Assembly: GCA_937919925.1 (NCBI GenBank)
Contig: CALFOT010000093.1
Span: 1-56,771 of the forward strand
Direction: 5' to 3'
DNA: 56,771 nt
Source: an uncultured bacterium
Lineage (GTDB): Bacteria; Planctomycetota; UBA1135
A program made the translations under genes and the position numbers. The notes under the pieces were generated by a model, which saw only the letters and a program-made list of their open reading frames with translations, was not told where the DNA came from and did not search any database. Shown one piece after another: positions 8,558 through 17,946 of this stretch. How positions within the stretch are numbered: position 1 is the stretch's first letter; each line of letters opens with the position of its first letter.

Positions 8558-11429
8558 GCGGGAGAAAAGCGTTTTCGCCTCCCATCCTGCCATCGCTTTT
8601 TTGGCGGTGCTTGCTCTCGTCCTTGGCTATCAACTACCACAGTCTTCCACTTGCGCGGCAACGCAGTCCGCTGTTGAGTTTGTCACCGCGGCCAACTGCA
8701 GCGTGCGCGAAGTCGCTGGCGCGAGCGATGAGCAAGGAAATACCTGGCTCAGTTTTTTGAGTCAACCCATCGACCTCGTTTTAGAGAGCGCTGATTTGCA
8801 ATTGCAGTGGCGGGATTCTGCGGGTGGGCAACTCCAAACCACGCTGGCGAGTGGCTTGGCGCTGGGCCCAGCTACGGTGGCGGCGTTGCCAGGCGGCGGC
8901 GTTTATGTGGTGTGGGAAGGGCGACAGCAAGCAGAGATCGAGAGCCAGCGCTGTCTGCGCGGGCGCAAAGCCACGCTAACCGAGGCCGCCGATGGCAGTC
9001 GCAGCATCCAACTCGGAGCAGTGGAAGACATACCCACAGCTTCCAACAATCCATTGCTGCCCAATTTGGCCCGACTCGCTGATGATTCCTTGGGCCTCGT
9101 TTGGCAAGCACGCACTGCCGGTTTTTATCAAGCCATGTTTGCGCAACGCACTGCGGATGGCCAGTGGTCCAAGCCACGCATGGTTGCAACAGAGGCCACT
9201 GGCGACGTATGGCGGCCGCGCATTGCCGCTGCTACCGATGGCCGATTACTGGTGGCTTTTGACCACTACGATCCAAACTCTCTCAGTGGATTTGATGTAT
9301 GGCTGGCCATCGCCGCCAATCCCACAGCCGCCTTTGAGCAAATTTTGATCGCCGGCGGCCCTACTTACCAAGCTTACCCCGAGCTTGGCGTGGATGGCGA
9401 CGGCCGCGCTTGGGTGGTTTATGAAGAGGCGCCCAGTTTCGGGCAAGGCGGGCCACTGCGTAGCTTCCGCCGCACACGCTTGGCCATGGTGGCGCCTTCC
9501 GGCGCAGTTTTTCATGCGGTGTTGCCAGCTTTTATGGAATCAGAACAGCGCGGAGACTTCCCTCGAATTGCGGTGGCCACGCACGGCATCTATCTCGCGC
9601 GCCGCGTGCCGCGCAGCGAATATGTGCCGCGCAATCCGGATATGAGTGCCTTTTACGCCACCTGGTCCACTTCCCTGATTTGCTTCGATGAAGACGGCGC
9701 GGGCTCGGAAGTAGCGTTGCCCAACACCGATGGTGACAATGAAAACGACAGTGTCCTGTTGGCGGAGCCGCACGGGATTGCTTTGTACTTTGACACCGAC
9801 GCGCGTTCGCAGAGCTTCCTGAAACGGTTTGCCTTTGAGAGCGCGCTCGAAAACAGCTGGCGCCTTGCGCGCACCCAAATCGAAAAAACCAGCGGCTTCC
9901 CTCAAGTGGAAGCTGGTCCGCCACCACCTCTGCCACAAGCTTGGGGGCGTCCACCAAACCCGCAATCAGCGCTTGGCGCACAGCCTAAGGCACTCTATGG
10001 AGATTTGCATCGGCACACCGATTTGTCACGCTGCGCCGGTCGCAAAGATGGCACTTTGCTGGATGCCGTGCGTTATGCATTGGGCCCCGGAGCGCTCTCC
10101 TTTATGGCCATCACCGACCACTACCAACATCTCACGCCATGGAGTTTTTGGCGACAACTGCGCGATACAGAGCGCTGGGATGCACCTGGGCGGATGGCCT
10201 TGTTTCCAGGGATCGAGCGTATGGTGAGCGGTTTAGGCCACCAGAACTTGGTATTCGGTGCGCTGTCCGCAGCGCGTGCGGCGGGTCGCGATCGTGAACT
10301 AGAAGAACTGCGCGTGGGGGCTGTGGTGGCGATTCCGCATATGACTTCGCTGCCGGCAAATCCATTTGCTTGGCAGCGCTTGAACCCCGATCTGCAACGT
10401 CTCATCGAAGTCCATCAAGGTCGACGCGGTAGTTTTGAGGGTTTGCCCAAGCACACACCTGTTGCAGATCAAGAGCCTAACAATCAAGGGGAAGCTATTT
10501 GGCCTCTTGCGGCCTTTCCAGCACAAGCCCAAGTCGGATGGCTCACACAACTGCCCGGCACTCTGGCACCCAATGCCACGCCGCCTGGGGTTATTTCTTC
10601 TTCCGATCACGCCTCGAGCGGCACTGGTTTTGCGGGTATTCCTTGGCCCGCGGAGCCAACCAGCACGATCTGCAGAGATTCCGTCTTTCAAGCACTTCTA
10701 GAGCGTCGCACCTTTGCCACCACGGGGCCAAATCGGCATGCCGCCAGACCGCATGTTGTGGAAATTGCAATCCAACAGGATGAAAGCGCCCAGCGCACAT
10801 TGGTCGTGCATGCCGATCGTGCAAAACTGGCGAACGTCACCATCTTTAAAAATGGCGAAGTTTTTTTCGTCGAAAGTAACCCGGATCCCAGCGCGCAAGC
10901 CGGCAAGTTGATGGTGCACACGCATTTCGGCAATGGCTTTGCTTGGGAATTGAACATCCAAGCCGAAGGCCTAGTACTGAGTGAACCAAGCCTGCGCCAA
11001 CCGCGCCCGGATCTCTTTGCTCCGCCCTCCATACAAACAGCTGGTGGCCTAACTCTGAAGTATCCGGCCCAAGTCAGCTATGCCGCCGACGTCGACCTCA
11101 TTTTCTCCACGACTCCGCTTTCGGTAGCCTTGCCCGCGCTCACTTTTGAACTCACTTCCAGCAGTCGTAAGCAAAAAACCCGCAAGGTGCGGATGGACTT
11201 GGCGGGGCTAGAGCCGTTCTTTGCACGGCGCTTTTGGCTGCAAAAGACTGGCCAAGCGCCCTATTTTGACGTTTATTCGCTGGGATCGGAACTTGTGCGC
11301 GGGCCAGCAGACAAGCCGCAACATGAATTGCAGTTGCCCCTCCTTGGGCAGCCGGAAGGCGCCATTTATTATGCCAGAGTGTGCTGGGTGGACGGCAATT
11401 TCGCGTGGAGCCGTCTGCTGCGCGACTAA
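8547..11429 (+). CDS. Exported PHP-domain protein (DUF3604-like)
   Basis: A 960-residue protein overlapping the activator gene by 11 bases. The N-terminus has a hydrophobic segment (AIAFLAVLALVLGYQL) that is a signal peptide or anchor. Residues about 60-450 look like a beta-propeller: repeated short strands ending in W/Y with phrases such as GLVWQARTAGFYQ and GRAWVVYEEAP. From 484 a PHP metal-dependent phosphoesterase-like domain follows. Its likely metal ligands are H488 and H490 (GDLHRHTDLS), the DH of AITDHYQH, the His of VAIPHMTS and the DH of SSSDHASS. This set matches the DUF3604 family. The C-terminal 250 residues are beta-rich. The substrate is unknown. Its position behind a sigma-54 two-component pair suggests it may share their control, but no promoter directly links them. 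Confidence 0.82.
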   Translation: MPPEREKSVFASHPAIAFLAVLALVLGYQLPQSSTCAATQSAVEFVTAANCSVREVAGASDEQGNTWLSFLSQPIDLVLESADLQLQWRDSAGGQLQTTLASGLALGPATVAALPGGGVYVVWEGRQQAEIESQRCLRGRKATLTEAADGSRSIQLGAVEDIPTASNNPLLPNLARLADDSLGLVWQARTAGFYQAMFAQRTADGQWSKPRMVATEATGDVWRPRIAAATDGRLLVAFDHYDPNSLSGFDVWLAIAANPTAAFEQILIAGGPTYQAYPELGVDGDGRAWVVYEEAPSFGQGGPLRSFRRTRLAMVAPSGAVFHAVLPAFMESEQRGDFPRIAVATHGIYLARRVPRSEYVPRNPDMSAFYATWSTSLICFDEDGAGSEVALPNTDGDNENDSVLLAEPHGIALYFDTDARSQSFLKRFAFESALENSWRLARTQIEKTSGFPQVEAGPPPPLPQAWGRPPNPQSALGAQPKALYGDLHRHTDLSRCAGRKDGTLLDAVRYALGPGALSFMAITDHYQHLTPWSFWRQLRDTERWDAPGRMALFPGIERMVSGLGHQNLVFGALSAARAAGRDRELEELRVGAVVAIPHMTSLPANPFAWQRLNPDLQRLIEVHQGRRGSFEGLPKHTPVADQEPNNQGEAIWPLAAFPAQAQVGWLTQLPGTLAPNATPPGVISSSDHASSGTGFAGIPWPAEPTSTICRDSVFQALLERRTFATTGPNRHAARPHVVEIAIQQDESAQRTLVVHADRAKLANVTIFKNGEVFFVESNPDPSAQAGKLMVHTHFGNGFAWELNIQAEGLVLSEPSLRQPRPDLFAPPSIQTAGGLTLKYPAQVSYAADVDLIFSTTPLSVALPALTFELTSSSRKQKTRKVRMDLAGLEPFFARRFWLQKTGQAPYFDVYSLGSELVRGPADKPQHELQLPLLGQPEGAIYYARVCWVDGNFAWSRLLRD

Positions 11430-11439
11430 TGGCGTGTTG

Positions 11440-11454
11440 CTGCCAAATTGGCAG
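11440..11454. promoter_or_regulatory. Dyad CTGCCAA-A-TTGGCAG upstream of dnaK
   Basis: Seven-base perfect arms around one central base, ending 9 bases before the -24 element of the putative sigma-54 promoter. A third related half-site (ATTGCCAAT) overlaps the -12 element. It may bind a regulator. The spacing is too close for a classical looping enhancer, so a repressor or a co-regulator is equally possible. Confidence 0.45.
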
Positions 11455-11462
11455 AACTTGGC

Positions 11463-11477
11463 TGGCACAGCAATTGC
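11463..11477 (+). promoter_or_regulatory. Sigma-54-type (-24/-12) promoter of dnaK
   Basis: TGGCAC-N5-TTGC, with the invariant GG and GC ten bases apart, matches the known consensus TGGCAC(G)-N4/5-TTGC at every core base. The -12 GC lies 35 bases before the dnaK ATG, predicting transcription start near 11489 and a leader of about 24 bases. No CIRCE element is present. A weaker sigma-70-like alternative is TTGGCT (11458) with TATCCC (11481). Confidence 0.72.
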
Positions 11478-11512
11478 CAATATCCCTGCGGGAACCACTC
11501 CCCAATTGAATC

Positions 11513-13399
11513 ATGGCAAAAATCATCGGAATTGACCTCGGAACCACTAACTCAGTGGTGTCCGTGCTTGAAGGCGGGGAAACGAAAGTCATCCCTAACA
11601 AAGAAGGCGGCAGAACCACACCATCCGTGGTCGCTTTCCAGGACAACGGCCAACGTTTGGTCGGAGGCCCAGCAAAACGCCAAGCGGTTACCAATCCAAC
11701 CCGCACCATTTTCTCGATCAAGCGTTTCATGGGGCGCCGTCATGAAGAAGTCAGTGGCGAAGAAAAGATGGTTCCTTACGAAATCGTCGGCGGGCCGAAA
11801 GACATCGTGCGCGTCAAGGTAGCGGATAAAGAATATTCCGCCCCGGAAATCAGCTCCTACATTCTCGGCTACTTAAAAGAATGCGCCGAAGATTACCTCG
11901 GTACCAAGGTCACCAAAGCGGTGGTTACCGTACCCGCCTACTTCAACGATTCCCAACGCCAAGCAACCAAAGATGCTGGCAAGATTGCTGGTCTCGAAGT
12001 AGAGCGCATCATCAATGAACCCACGGCGGCGGCGATTGCCTTCGGCATGGATAAAAAGAAGGCTGGCAAGATTGCGGTGTTTGACCTTGGGGGCGGCACC
12101 TTTGATATTTCCATCCTCGACATCGGTGATGGGGTTTTTGAAGTACTGTCCACATCGGGTGATACCCACTTAGGCGGCGATGATATTGATGTTACGCTGA
12201 TTGATTGGGTAGCTGGAGAATTTAAGCGCGAAAATGGTATCGACCTGCGCAAAGACAACATGGCTTTGCAGCGCCTCAAAGAGGCTTGTGAAAAAGCCAA
12301 GTGCGAGTTGAGCTCAGGAACTGAAACGCAGATTAACTTGCCTTTCATCACTGCCGATGCCAGTGGACCGAAGCACCTGATGCTAAGCCTGACCCGCGCC
12401 AAGTTTGAAAGTCTCAACGCGGATTTCTTTGAGCGTTGCAAAAAGCCTTGTGAGCAAGCGCTTGCGGATGCCGGCCTTTCTCCTGCGGAAATCGAAGATG
12501 TGTTGCTTGTGGGGGGGTCTACCCGTATTCCCCGCGTCCAGGAAATCGTCAAACAAGTCTTCAAGCAAGAGCCAAACCGTTCGATGAACCCCGATGAGGT
12601 CGTTGCCATGGGCGCATCGATCCAAGGGGGTGTACTTGCTGGCGACGTCGAAGACCTGGTGCTACTGGATGTTTCACCACTGAGCCTTGGTATCGAAACT
12701 ATGGGTGGGGTCATGACGGTGCTGATTGAACGCAACACCACGATTCCAACCACCAAGAAAGAGGTCTTTTCCACGGCGGCAGATAATCAGCCGAAAGTGG
12801 AAGTTCACGTGCTTCAAGGCGAGCGTCCGATGGCCGCTGACAACCGCACGTTGGATCGCTTCACACTGGATGGTATTCCACCGGCTCCGCGTGGCGTGCC
12901 GCAGATTGAAGTCGAGTTCGATGTCGATTCCAACGGCATTCTTCATGTTCAAGCCGTAGATAAAGCCACCGGCAAAGAGCACAAGGTGCGCATTGAGCAA
13001 TCTTCCGGTTTGTCGGAGCAGGATATCCAACGGATGCGGGATGATGCAGACAAGTTCAAAGAGCAAGACCTCGCTGCCAAGGCTGTCGTCGAAAAGCGCA
13101 ATGCCGCCGATCAAACCATTTGGCAAGCGCAGAAAATGCTGAAAGAGAACGAAGCCAAAATCGAAGAGGCCGACAAAACTCTGGTGGAAGAAAAAATCAC
13201 CGCGGTGGAAGAAGCTCTGAAAGCTGCTGATATGGATACCCTCGATGCAAAAGTTGAGGAACTCACTCAGTCTCTGCACCCGATTGCGGCAAAGCTCTAC
13301 CAGGAACAAGCACCCGGGAAGGCTGACGGCGAAGGCCAACACGCGCAGCAAAACTCCGCGGAAGACGTCGTCGACGCCGATTTTGAAGTAAAAAACTAG
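11513..13399 (+). CDS. dnaK: Chaperone DnaK (Hsp70)
   Basis: This is the ATP-driven Hsp70 chaperone, 628 residues. The N-terminal phosphate loop [12 protein letters not shown], the [14 protein letters not shown] motif near 185-200 and the substrate-domain linker region ([14 protein letters not shown]) are all standard. The C-terminus ends [11 protein letters not shown], matching the usual EEVVDADFEEV-type tail. It stands alone: grpE and dnaJ are not adjacent, unlike in many bacteria, so this may be one of several paralogues. The leader lacks a clear Shine-Dalgarno sequence. A sigma-54-type promoter precedes it and a strong terminator follows, making dnaK an isolated transcription unit. Confidence 0.98.
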   Translation: MAKIIGIDLGTTNSVVSVLEGGETKVIPNKEGGRTTPSVVAFQDNGQRLVGGPAKRQAVTNPTRTIFSIKRFMGRRHEEVSGEEKMVPYEIVGGPKDIVRVKVADKEYSAPEISSYILGYLKECAEDYLGTKVTKAVVTVPAYFNDSQRQATKDAGKIAGLEVERIINEPTAAAIAFGMDKKKAGKIAVFDLGGGTFDISILDIGDGVFEVLSTSGDTHLGGDDIDVTLIDWVAGEFKRENGIDLRKDNMALQRLKEACEKAKCELSSGTETQINLPFITADASGPKHLMLSLTRAKFESLNADFFERCKKPCEQALADAGLSPAEIEDVLLVGGSTRIPRVQEIVKQVFKQEPNRSMNPDEVVAMGASIQGGVLAGDVEDLVLLDVSPLSLGIETMGGVMTVLIERNTTIPTTKKEVFSTAADNQPKVEVHVLQGERPMAADNRTLDRFTLDGIPPAPRGVPQIEVEFDVDSNGILHVQAVDKATGKEHKVRIEQSSGLSEQDIQRMRDDADKFKEQDLAAKAVVEKRNAADQTIWQAQKMLKENEAKIEEADKTLVEEKITAVEEALKAADMDTLDAKVEELTQSLHPIAAKLYQEQAPGKADGEGQHAQQNSAEDVVDADFEVKN

Positions 13400-13405
13400 T
13401 GGCGC

Positions 13406-13439
13406 TGGAGAGCTGGGCGTTTTCGCACGCTCAGCTCCA
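13406..13439 (+). other. Imperfect hairpin after dnaK
   Basis: TGGAGAGCTGGGCG pairs with CGCTCAGCTCCA (two-base bulge) across a loop of about 8 bases, directly after the dnaK stop. It has no T-tract and may help mRNA stability or add to termination by the next hairpin. Confidence 0.4.
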
Positions 13440-13445
13440 CCTTTG

Positions 13446-13491
13446 ATGCCGGGGCCTCGGGTTCGTAACCTAAGGCCCCGGCATTGTTTTT
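13446..13491 (+). terminator. Strong Rho-independent terminator of dnaK
   Basis: A 12-bp perfect GC-rich stem (ATGCCGGGGCCT / AGGCCCCGGCAT) with a loop that can pair further (GGTT/AACC), followed by TGTTTTT. This is the only convincing intrinsic terminator I see in the window. It separates dnaK from the ABC exporter genes. Confidence 0.88.
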
Positions 13492-13509
13492 GCACGACTC
13501 TTGCTTCCG

Positions 13510-14442
13510 ATGATAAAAACGGAACGGCTCACCAAACGCTACGGCTCCATTGAAGCCCTCTCAGAGGTCGACCTCCAGGTCGCGCCTGGGGAAATCCTTG
13601 GTTTTTTGGGGCCGAATGGTGCGGGTAAGAGCACTACGTTACGCATTTTGAGTGGTTTTTTACCGCCAACTTCAGGCAGCGCAAGCATCAATGGCTTGGA
13701 TTTGATGAGCGACTCGCTCGCCGCGCGCCGCTGCACCGGCTACTTACCAGAGAATTTTGTTGCGCCCAATGAACTCCGCGTGAGCGAGTATTTGCGCTTT
13801 CGCGCCGCACTGAAAGGAGTGAGGCGTAAGTTTGTCAAAGCAGAAGTCGCGCGCGTCAGCCAACATCTTGGCTTGGGGGCTCGTTTGCGCCAACCGTTTG
13901 CGGCTCTCTCAAAAGGCTTCCGTCAGCGCGTCGGACTTGCCGACGCTTTACTTGGCAATCCACCAGCTTTATTGCTCGATGAACCGTTCTCGGGATTGGA
14001 CCCTTTGCAGCGCGAGGAATTCCGCCGGATACTCACCGAACTCGCGGCAGCTGGCAAGGCAATTTTGTTTAGCTCGCATGTACTACCAGAAGTGGAAGAG
14101 ATTGCCACGCGTGTGCAAATTCTTCATCAAGGAAAGTCCAAGGCTGCTGGCACTCTCTTGGACTTACAAAACCACTTGCATCAAAAAGCCAAATTGTGTG
14201 TGCGCCTTAGCCAGCCCCACGCCACAGCGGCCGAAGTTCTGTGCGCGGCTGCAAGCGCTTTAGATTTCAGTTTTGAAGCCACCCACCCGCATGGCTTCTT
14301 GGTGGAATTTAACGACCACTCGCGGCGCACCGAGTTGTTCAAGATCTTGGCAGACGCAGACTTGCCGGTCATCGAATTTAGTGAGTTACGCCCCGATTTA
14401 GATCAGTTGTTTCGCACTTTACTGGAGGAACCAAGCGCATGA
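13510..14442 (+). CDS. ABC transporter ATP-binding protein (GldA-like)
   Basis: This is the ATPase subunit of an ABC-2 exporter, about 310 residues. It has Walker A GPNGAGKSTT, a signature region ALSKGFRQRVGLADALLG, Walker B ALLLDEPFSGLD and an H-loop in ILFSSHVLPEVEE. The C-terminal 80 residues are the extra domain usual in GldA/NatA-type ATPases. The ATG at 13510 was preferred over the TTG at 13501, since family members begin MIKTERLTKRYG-like. The permease gene overlaps its stop by ATGA. With the next three genes it forms a GldA-GldF-GldG-DUF4340 set, best known for gliding motility in Bacteroidetes and found in many non-gliding bacteria. The cargo is unknown. Confidence 0.94.
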   Translation: MIKTERLTKRYGSIEALSEVDLQVAPGEILGFLGPNGAGKSTTLRILSGFLPPTSGSASINGLDLMSDSLAARRCTGYLPENFVAPNELRVSEYLRFRAALKGVRRKFVKAEVARVSQHLGLGARLRQPFAALSKGFRQRVGLADALLGNPPALLLDEPFSGLDPLQREEFRRILTELAAAGKAILFSSHVLPEVEEIATRVQILHQGKSKAAGTLLDLQNHLHQKAKLCVRLSQPHATAAEVLCAAASALDFSFEATHPHGFLVEFNDHSRRTELFKILADADLPVIEFSELRPDLDQLFRTLLEEPSA

Positions 14443-15182
14443 GAGCTTTTTATGCCTTATGGAAACGCGAGGTTTTCTCGATGCTGGTATCGCCCTTTGC
14501 CTTTGTGTTGTTGGGTTTCTGGTTCTTGCTGAATGGTTTGATGTTTGCGGTGGTTTTAGACAGCCAAGCCGTCCAATCCGATTTGCGTTTATTGCCGCCC
14601 TATTTGTTCGGGAGCGGCTTATTAGTGTGGCTACTGCTGCCGGCTTTCCCGCCGTTATTATGCATCCGTTTGTTCGCCGAAGAACACCGAGTGGGCACAT
14701 TAGAACCCTTGCTTACGGCTCCAATCCGCGATTGCGCTGTCGTTTTGGCAAAGTACTTCGCTGCCTGCGTGTTTTTCCTGCTGTTTTGGGGCGGCGTTTT
14801 ATTGCTATTCTTCTTGCTGCAATGGAGTGGTGGAGACCTCGATTGGTCACGCGTCTTGGGCGGGCTTGTCGGCGCGGTGTTGGTCTCCTTCTTGTTCCTT
14901 GCCACAAGTCTGTGGGCTTCGTCATGGGGCTCCAATCTGGTGCTGGGGGCAGGCGGAGGTGCCGCGCTGAACTACATGTTGTTATTCGTGCCGGCCTTGT
15001 TCGAGCTCAACGAAGGAGCTCTCGGTGCGATCGCACGGAGCATGCATTTACCGAATTTCCTCGACCGCGGCTTCGCTGCTGGCTTATTGGATAGTTATGC
15101 CTTGGTTTACTTAATTGGCATGTCCGTGTTGTTTCTATTTCTAACCTGGGTACGCCTAGTTTCGCGGCGGTGGGTACCATGA
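14439..15182 (+). CDS. ABC-2 type permease (GldF-like)
   Basis: A 247-residue integral membrane protein with about six hydrophobic helices, for example FAFVLLGFWFLLNGLMFAVVL, LLVWLLLPAFPPLLCIRLFAEE and YFAACVFFLLFWGGVLLLFFLL. The phrase RLFAEEHRVGTLEPLLTAPI is the ABC-2 permease signature. The ATG overlaps the ATPase stop (ATGA), and its own stop overlaps the next start. It should form the channel with the preceding ATPase. Confidence 0.92.
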   Translation: MRAFYALWKREVFSMLVSPFAFVLLGFWFLLNGLMFAVVLDSQAVQSDLRLLPPYLFGSGLLVWLLLPAFPPLLCIRLFAEEHRVGTLEPLLTAPIRDCAVVLAKYFAACVFFLLFWGGVLLLFFLLQWSGGDLDWSRVLGGLVGAVLVSFLFLATSLWASSWGSNLVLGAGGGAALNYMLLFVPALFELNEGALGAIARSMHLPNFLDRGFAAGLLDSYALVYLIGMSVLFLFLTWVRLVSRRWVP

Positions 15183-16657
15183 GTCGCCGTTTACGCCTAG
15201 GTTTCTTAACCATTTTTGCGGCCGCCTGTGCGATTGCTTTCACGCTGCTGCTGCTCTACACGTTCTCCCGTCCTGGCCTGCGCGTGCGGATTGATTTGTC
15301 ACAAACAGGCACCGGCGGCCTTAGTGAGCGTACGGTGAGCGCAATTGTCCAATTGCCTGAAGGTTGTCGACTCACGGCATTTCTATTCCCTGAAGATGAT
15401 TCCTTGCGCTGGTACAACTCCACGGTTTACGAGCAAGCCTTTCATCGCGTGCGCAGTCTGGTCGAAGATGCGCGGGTGCATAGTGCCGGCAACTTAGAAA
15501 CCTTGGTGCTTGATTTACAAAGCCCCATGGTTGCGCGTGAACGAGAGATGAACCGCAGCGAACGCAAACCGGGCGAAGCCATCATCTTGGAATCCGGCAC
15601 GCAACGCCGCGTGCTGAGCTTTGAAGATCTCTTTCAAATTCTCCGCGCCAACTTCCAGGATGAAACCCCTGCGCGGATCCAGCGTGAGCGTATTGATGCC
15701 GCTCTTGGCGACGCCATCATTTCTCTCGTCACCGGAGCCACTTTAAAGGCGGGGATCGTGACTGGTTACGGTCAGGCTTCGATACAGGATCCACAGGGCT
15801 TAATGGGATTGGCCCAGTTGCTGGCGCGGGAAAACTGGGAGCCGCTTGCGATTAACGGCCCCGCAGATGCTGCAGATCTCGATTTGCTGGTGTTCGTCGA
15901 CCAAAAGCAACCCTTCTTGCCTACTGATTTAGCCGCCATTCAAGAATGGCTCGCTGCTGATAAATCGGTGCTGCTGGCACTTGGTCCCAATGCGTCGCCG
16001 GCTGCCGTGAATCAATGGAATGAACTCCTTGCGGATCGCGGTACCGGTTTTGAGCCAGGCCTTATTTGCGAGCCGGTGCGGGCTGCTGGAACCATGATTG
16101 AAGGTCGTGCGGAATGCGCCAAGCTGGAAATCAATGCCGAACGGTTTAGCGGTGAACACCCCATAACGATGCCCTTGGTGGAAAATCAACGCCTGCTACT
16201 CATCATTGGTGCGCGGCCAGTGCGCTTTGCAAGTGGCACCAACGATTACACCCAAGAAAGACTCATTCGCACGGATAAAGAGGCATGGGTTGATCTACCG
16301 AATCCAAACGGTTTTCTTTACGCTTTCGATGATAAAGAAGAACGTGGCATTCGTGCGGTGGCGGTGGCTTCCGAACGTTGGGCGCCAAATGCACAAGGCC
16401 GTCATGGGCGGATCGTTACTCTAGGTTCCTCAGCGAGCCTCGGCCCTGGCCTGGATTACAACCGCGATTTTGTAACCTCAAGCCTACAGTGGTTGGCCGC
16501 TGCAGATCGTCACGCGTCGGGTCTGATTGGACTCGGCGAGCGCCCCTTTCACCCCGATCGCCAAACCTTGGCGCGCATCAACAACATCAGCATTTACGGC
16601 ATCCCTGGTGTTACCTTCTTGTTTGGCTTGTGGATTTTTTGGAGACGAAAACGATGA
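15179..16657 (+). CDS. GldG-like ABC-exporter-associated protein
   Basis: About 492 residues, with an N-terminal membrane helix (LGFLTIFAAACAIAFTLLLLY), a long extracytoplasmic region and a C-terminal helix (ISIYGIPGVTFLFGLWIFWRR). The central part (GIVTGYGQ, LDLLVFVDQKQPF and the following LAADKSVLLALGP) matches the GldG/ABC-type uncharacterised transport domain. The ATG at 15179 was chosen because it shares ATGA with the permease stop; a GTG at 15170 would add three residues. It is probably an accessory membrane subunit of the exporter. Confidence 0.86.
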   Translation: MSRRLRLGFLTIFAAACAIAFTLLLLYTFSRPGLRVRIDLSQTGTGGLSERTVSAIVQLPEGCRLTAFLFPEDDSLRWYNSTVYEQAFHRVRSLVEDARVHSAGNLETLVLDLQSPMVAREREMNRSERKPGEAIILESGTQRRVLSFEDLFQILRANFQDETPARIQRERIDAALGDAIISLVTGATLKAGIVTGYGQASIQDPQGLMGLAQLLARENWEPLAINGPADAADLDLLVFVDQKQPFLPTDLAAIQEWLAADKSVLLALGPNASPAAVNQWNELLADRGTGFEPGLICEPVRAAGTMIEGRAECAKLEINAERFSGEHPITMPLVENQRLLLIIGARPVRFASGTNDYTQERLIRTDKEAWVDLPNPNGFLYAFDDKEERGIRAVAVASERWAPNAQGRHGRIVTLGSSASLGPGLDYNRDFVTSSLQWLAAADRHASGLIGLGERPFHPDRQTLARINNISIYGIPGVTFLFGLWIFWRRKR

Positions 16658-17946
16658 CCCCGCTGCGCTTGCTGCTGTTGTGCTTGGTTTTCCTTGGCGC
16701 TGGTTTTGGTTTGTGGCAACTGTCCCAGCACCGTGGCGAGCGCCCACCCTTGTTTGAAGTTCCGCCCAAAGTGGAGCAGCCGTTGATGCAGGGTGATGTG
16801 GCTTTGCTCGAGCGCATCACCCTGGAACAACCACGCTACGGCAGCATCCTTAGACTGGATAAAGAAGGTGATCAATGGATGATTACGGAGCCGTTACGAG
16901 ATTTCCCCGAGCCCTATGCCGTGAGTTTTGCGCTGAAAGTTTTCTTCGGCGACGATTGGCAAAGCGCCCCTGAAGAATGGCAAAATCAGTCCAACGCCGA
17001 CTTGGGCTTGGAGCCGTCTGTGGCCACCCTTGAGTTACGCTATGCCGATGGCGAGAGTGAAATCCTGCGCATTGGTGCTGAAGAGGAAACTGGGCGGTGG
17101 CGAGTTGCAGAACGCAATGGCACCTTGTTGCGGTTTCCAATTTCTCCGTTTCGGCAGCTCATGCTACCCGCCGAACAATGGCGTGACCATCGCTTCCAAC
17201 CCTTTGGTGCCAATGTTGATCGCTTACTCTGGACTCCTCTGATTGGGGAGCCCATTGAAGTTGTCCAAGAACGGAACAAATGGTATTTGCGTAAGCCATT
17301 CGCAGCACCTCTTCATGACACCGCTTATCAATATCTCATGCAAATGCTTGGCTGGCGGGTCGATGTTTTAAGCAGCACACCCAAAAAGGAAATATCTTTT
17401 TTGAAACCACTCGGCACTTTAGTGCTGGAGCAAAGTGGTGCTCAAGTCACCCTTTTGGTCAACGCCGACGGCATCGTTTCCGATCACCGCGCCTACCCAA
17501 TCGACTACTCGGCACGGGCCTTCCAATTCCTGCAGTTGAGTTTGGATGAGTTACGTAGTAACCGCGTATTGGATCTTGATTCCACGCAAATCTCCTCGGT
17601 CAAAATTGAGTACGGTGATCAAGAGCGGCTGTATCGACTGCGCAATGGTGAGTGGGTGGAAAGCCGCGCCGATGTGGTGGTTGCCGAGCAATCAGCCTTT
17701 GTGAAAGCTCTCTTGAACCACGGCACTTTGCTTGAGCGCGGGGAAGAAGTGCCGCTGCCTCCAGGCCAGCCATCTGGCCGCATTCTCTTTTCGATTTCGC
17801 GTCAACCACAGGAGCGTGGTTCCACAATTCTACGTTGGTGGGTGGATGATCAAGGGCGTAACTTAGTGGCGCCCAATCCAGCTAGCCAGGCTTCGGTTTC
17901 CACGGTGAATTTCGAACAAGGTGTACGCAGCCTATTTGGCCTATAG
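16654..17946 (+). CDS. DUF4340 domain protein of the Gld-type exporter operon
   Basis: 430 residues with an N-terminal membrane anchor (LRLLLLCLVFLGAGFGLWQL) and a beta-rich periplasmic body made of two similar halves (around 45-210 and 210-420). Both halves have patterns like ITLEQPRYGSILRLDKEGDQW, as in DUF4340. It starts in an ATGA overlap with the GldG-like gene. The reading frame remains open far upstream, to 16378, but that part is out-of-frame shadow of the GldG gene. Its stop lies in CTATAG, which also supplies the purN stop on the other strand. Function is inferred only from the operon. Confidence 0.86.
   Translation: MTPLRLLLLCLVFLGAGFGLWQLSQHRGERPPLFEVPPKVEQPLMQGDVALLERITLEQPRYGSILRLDKEGDQWMITEPLRDFPEPYAVSFALKVFFGDDWQSAPEEWQNQSNADLGLEPSVATLELRYADGESEILRIGAEEETGRWRVAERNGTLLRFPISPFRQLMLPAEQWRDHRFQPFGANVDRLLWTPLIGEPIEVVQERNKWYLRKPFAAPLHDTAYQYLMQMLGWRVDVLSSTPKKEISFLKPLGTLVLEQSGAQVTLLVNADGIVSDHRAYPIDYSARAFQFLQLSLDELRSNRVLDLDSTQISSVKIEYGDQERLYRLRNGEWVESRADVVVAEQSAFVKALLNHGTLLERGEEVPLPPGQPSGRILFSISRQPQERGSTILRWWVDDQGRNLVAPNPASQASVSTVNFEQGVRSLFGL

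Noticed and set aside
11938-13495. Long open frames antisense to dnaK (about 270-280 codons)
   Set aside because: The sense frame is clearly dnaK; long antisense frames are common by codon bias over this gene and show no motifs.
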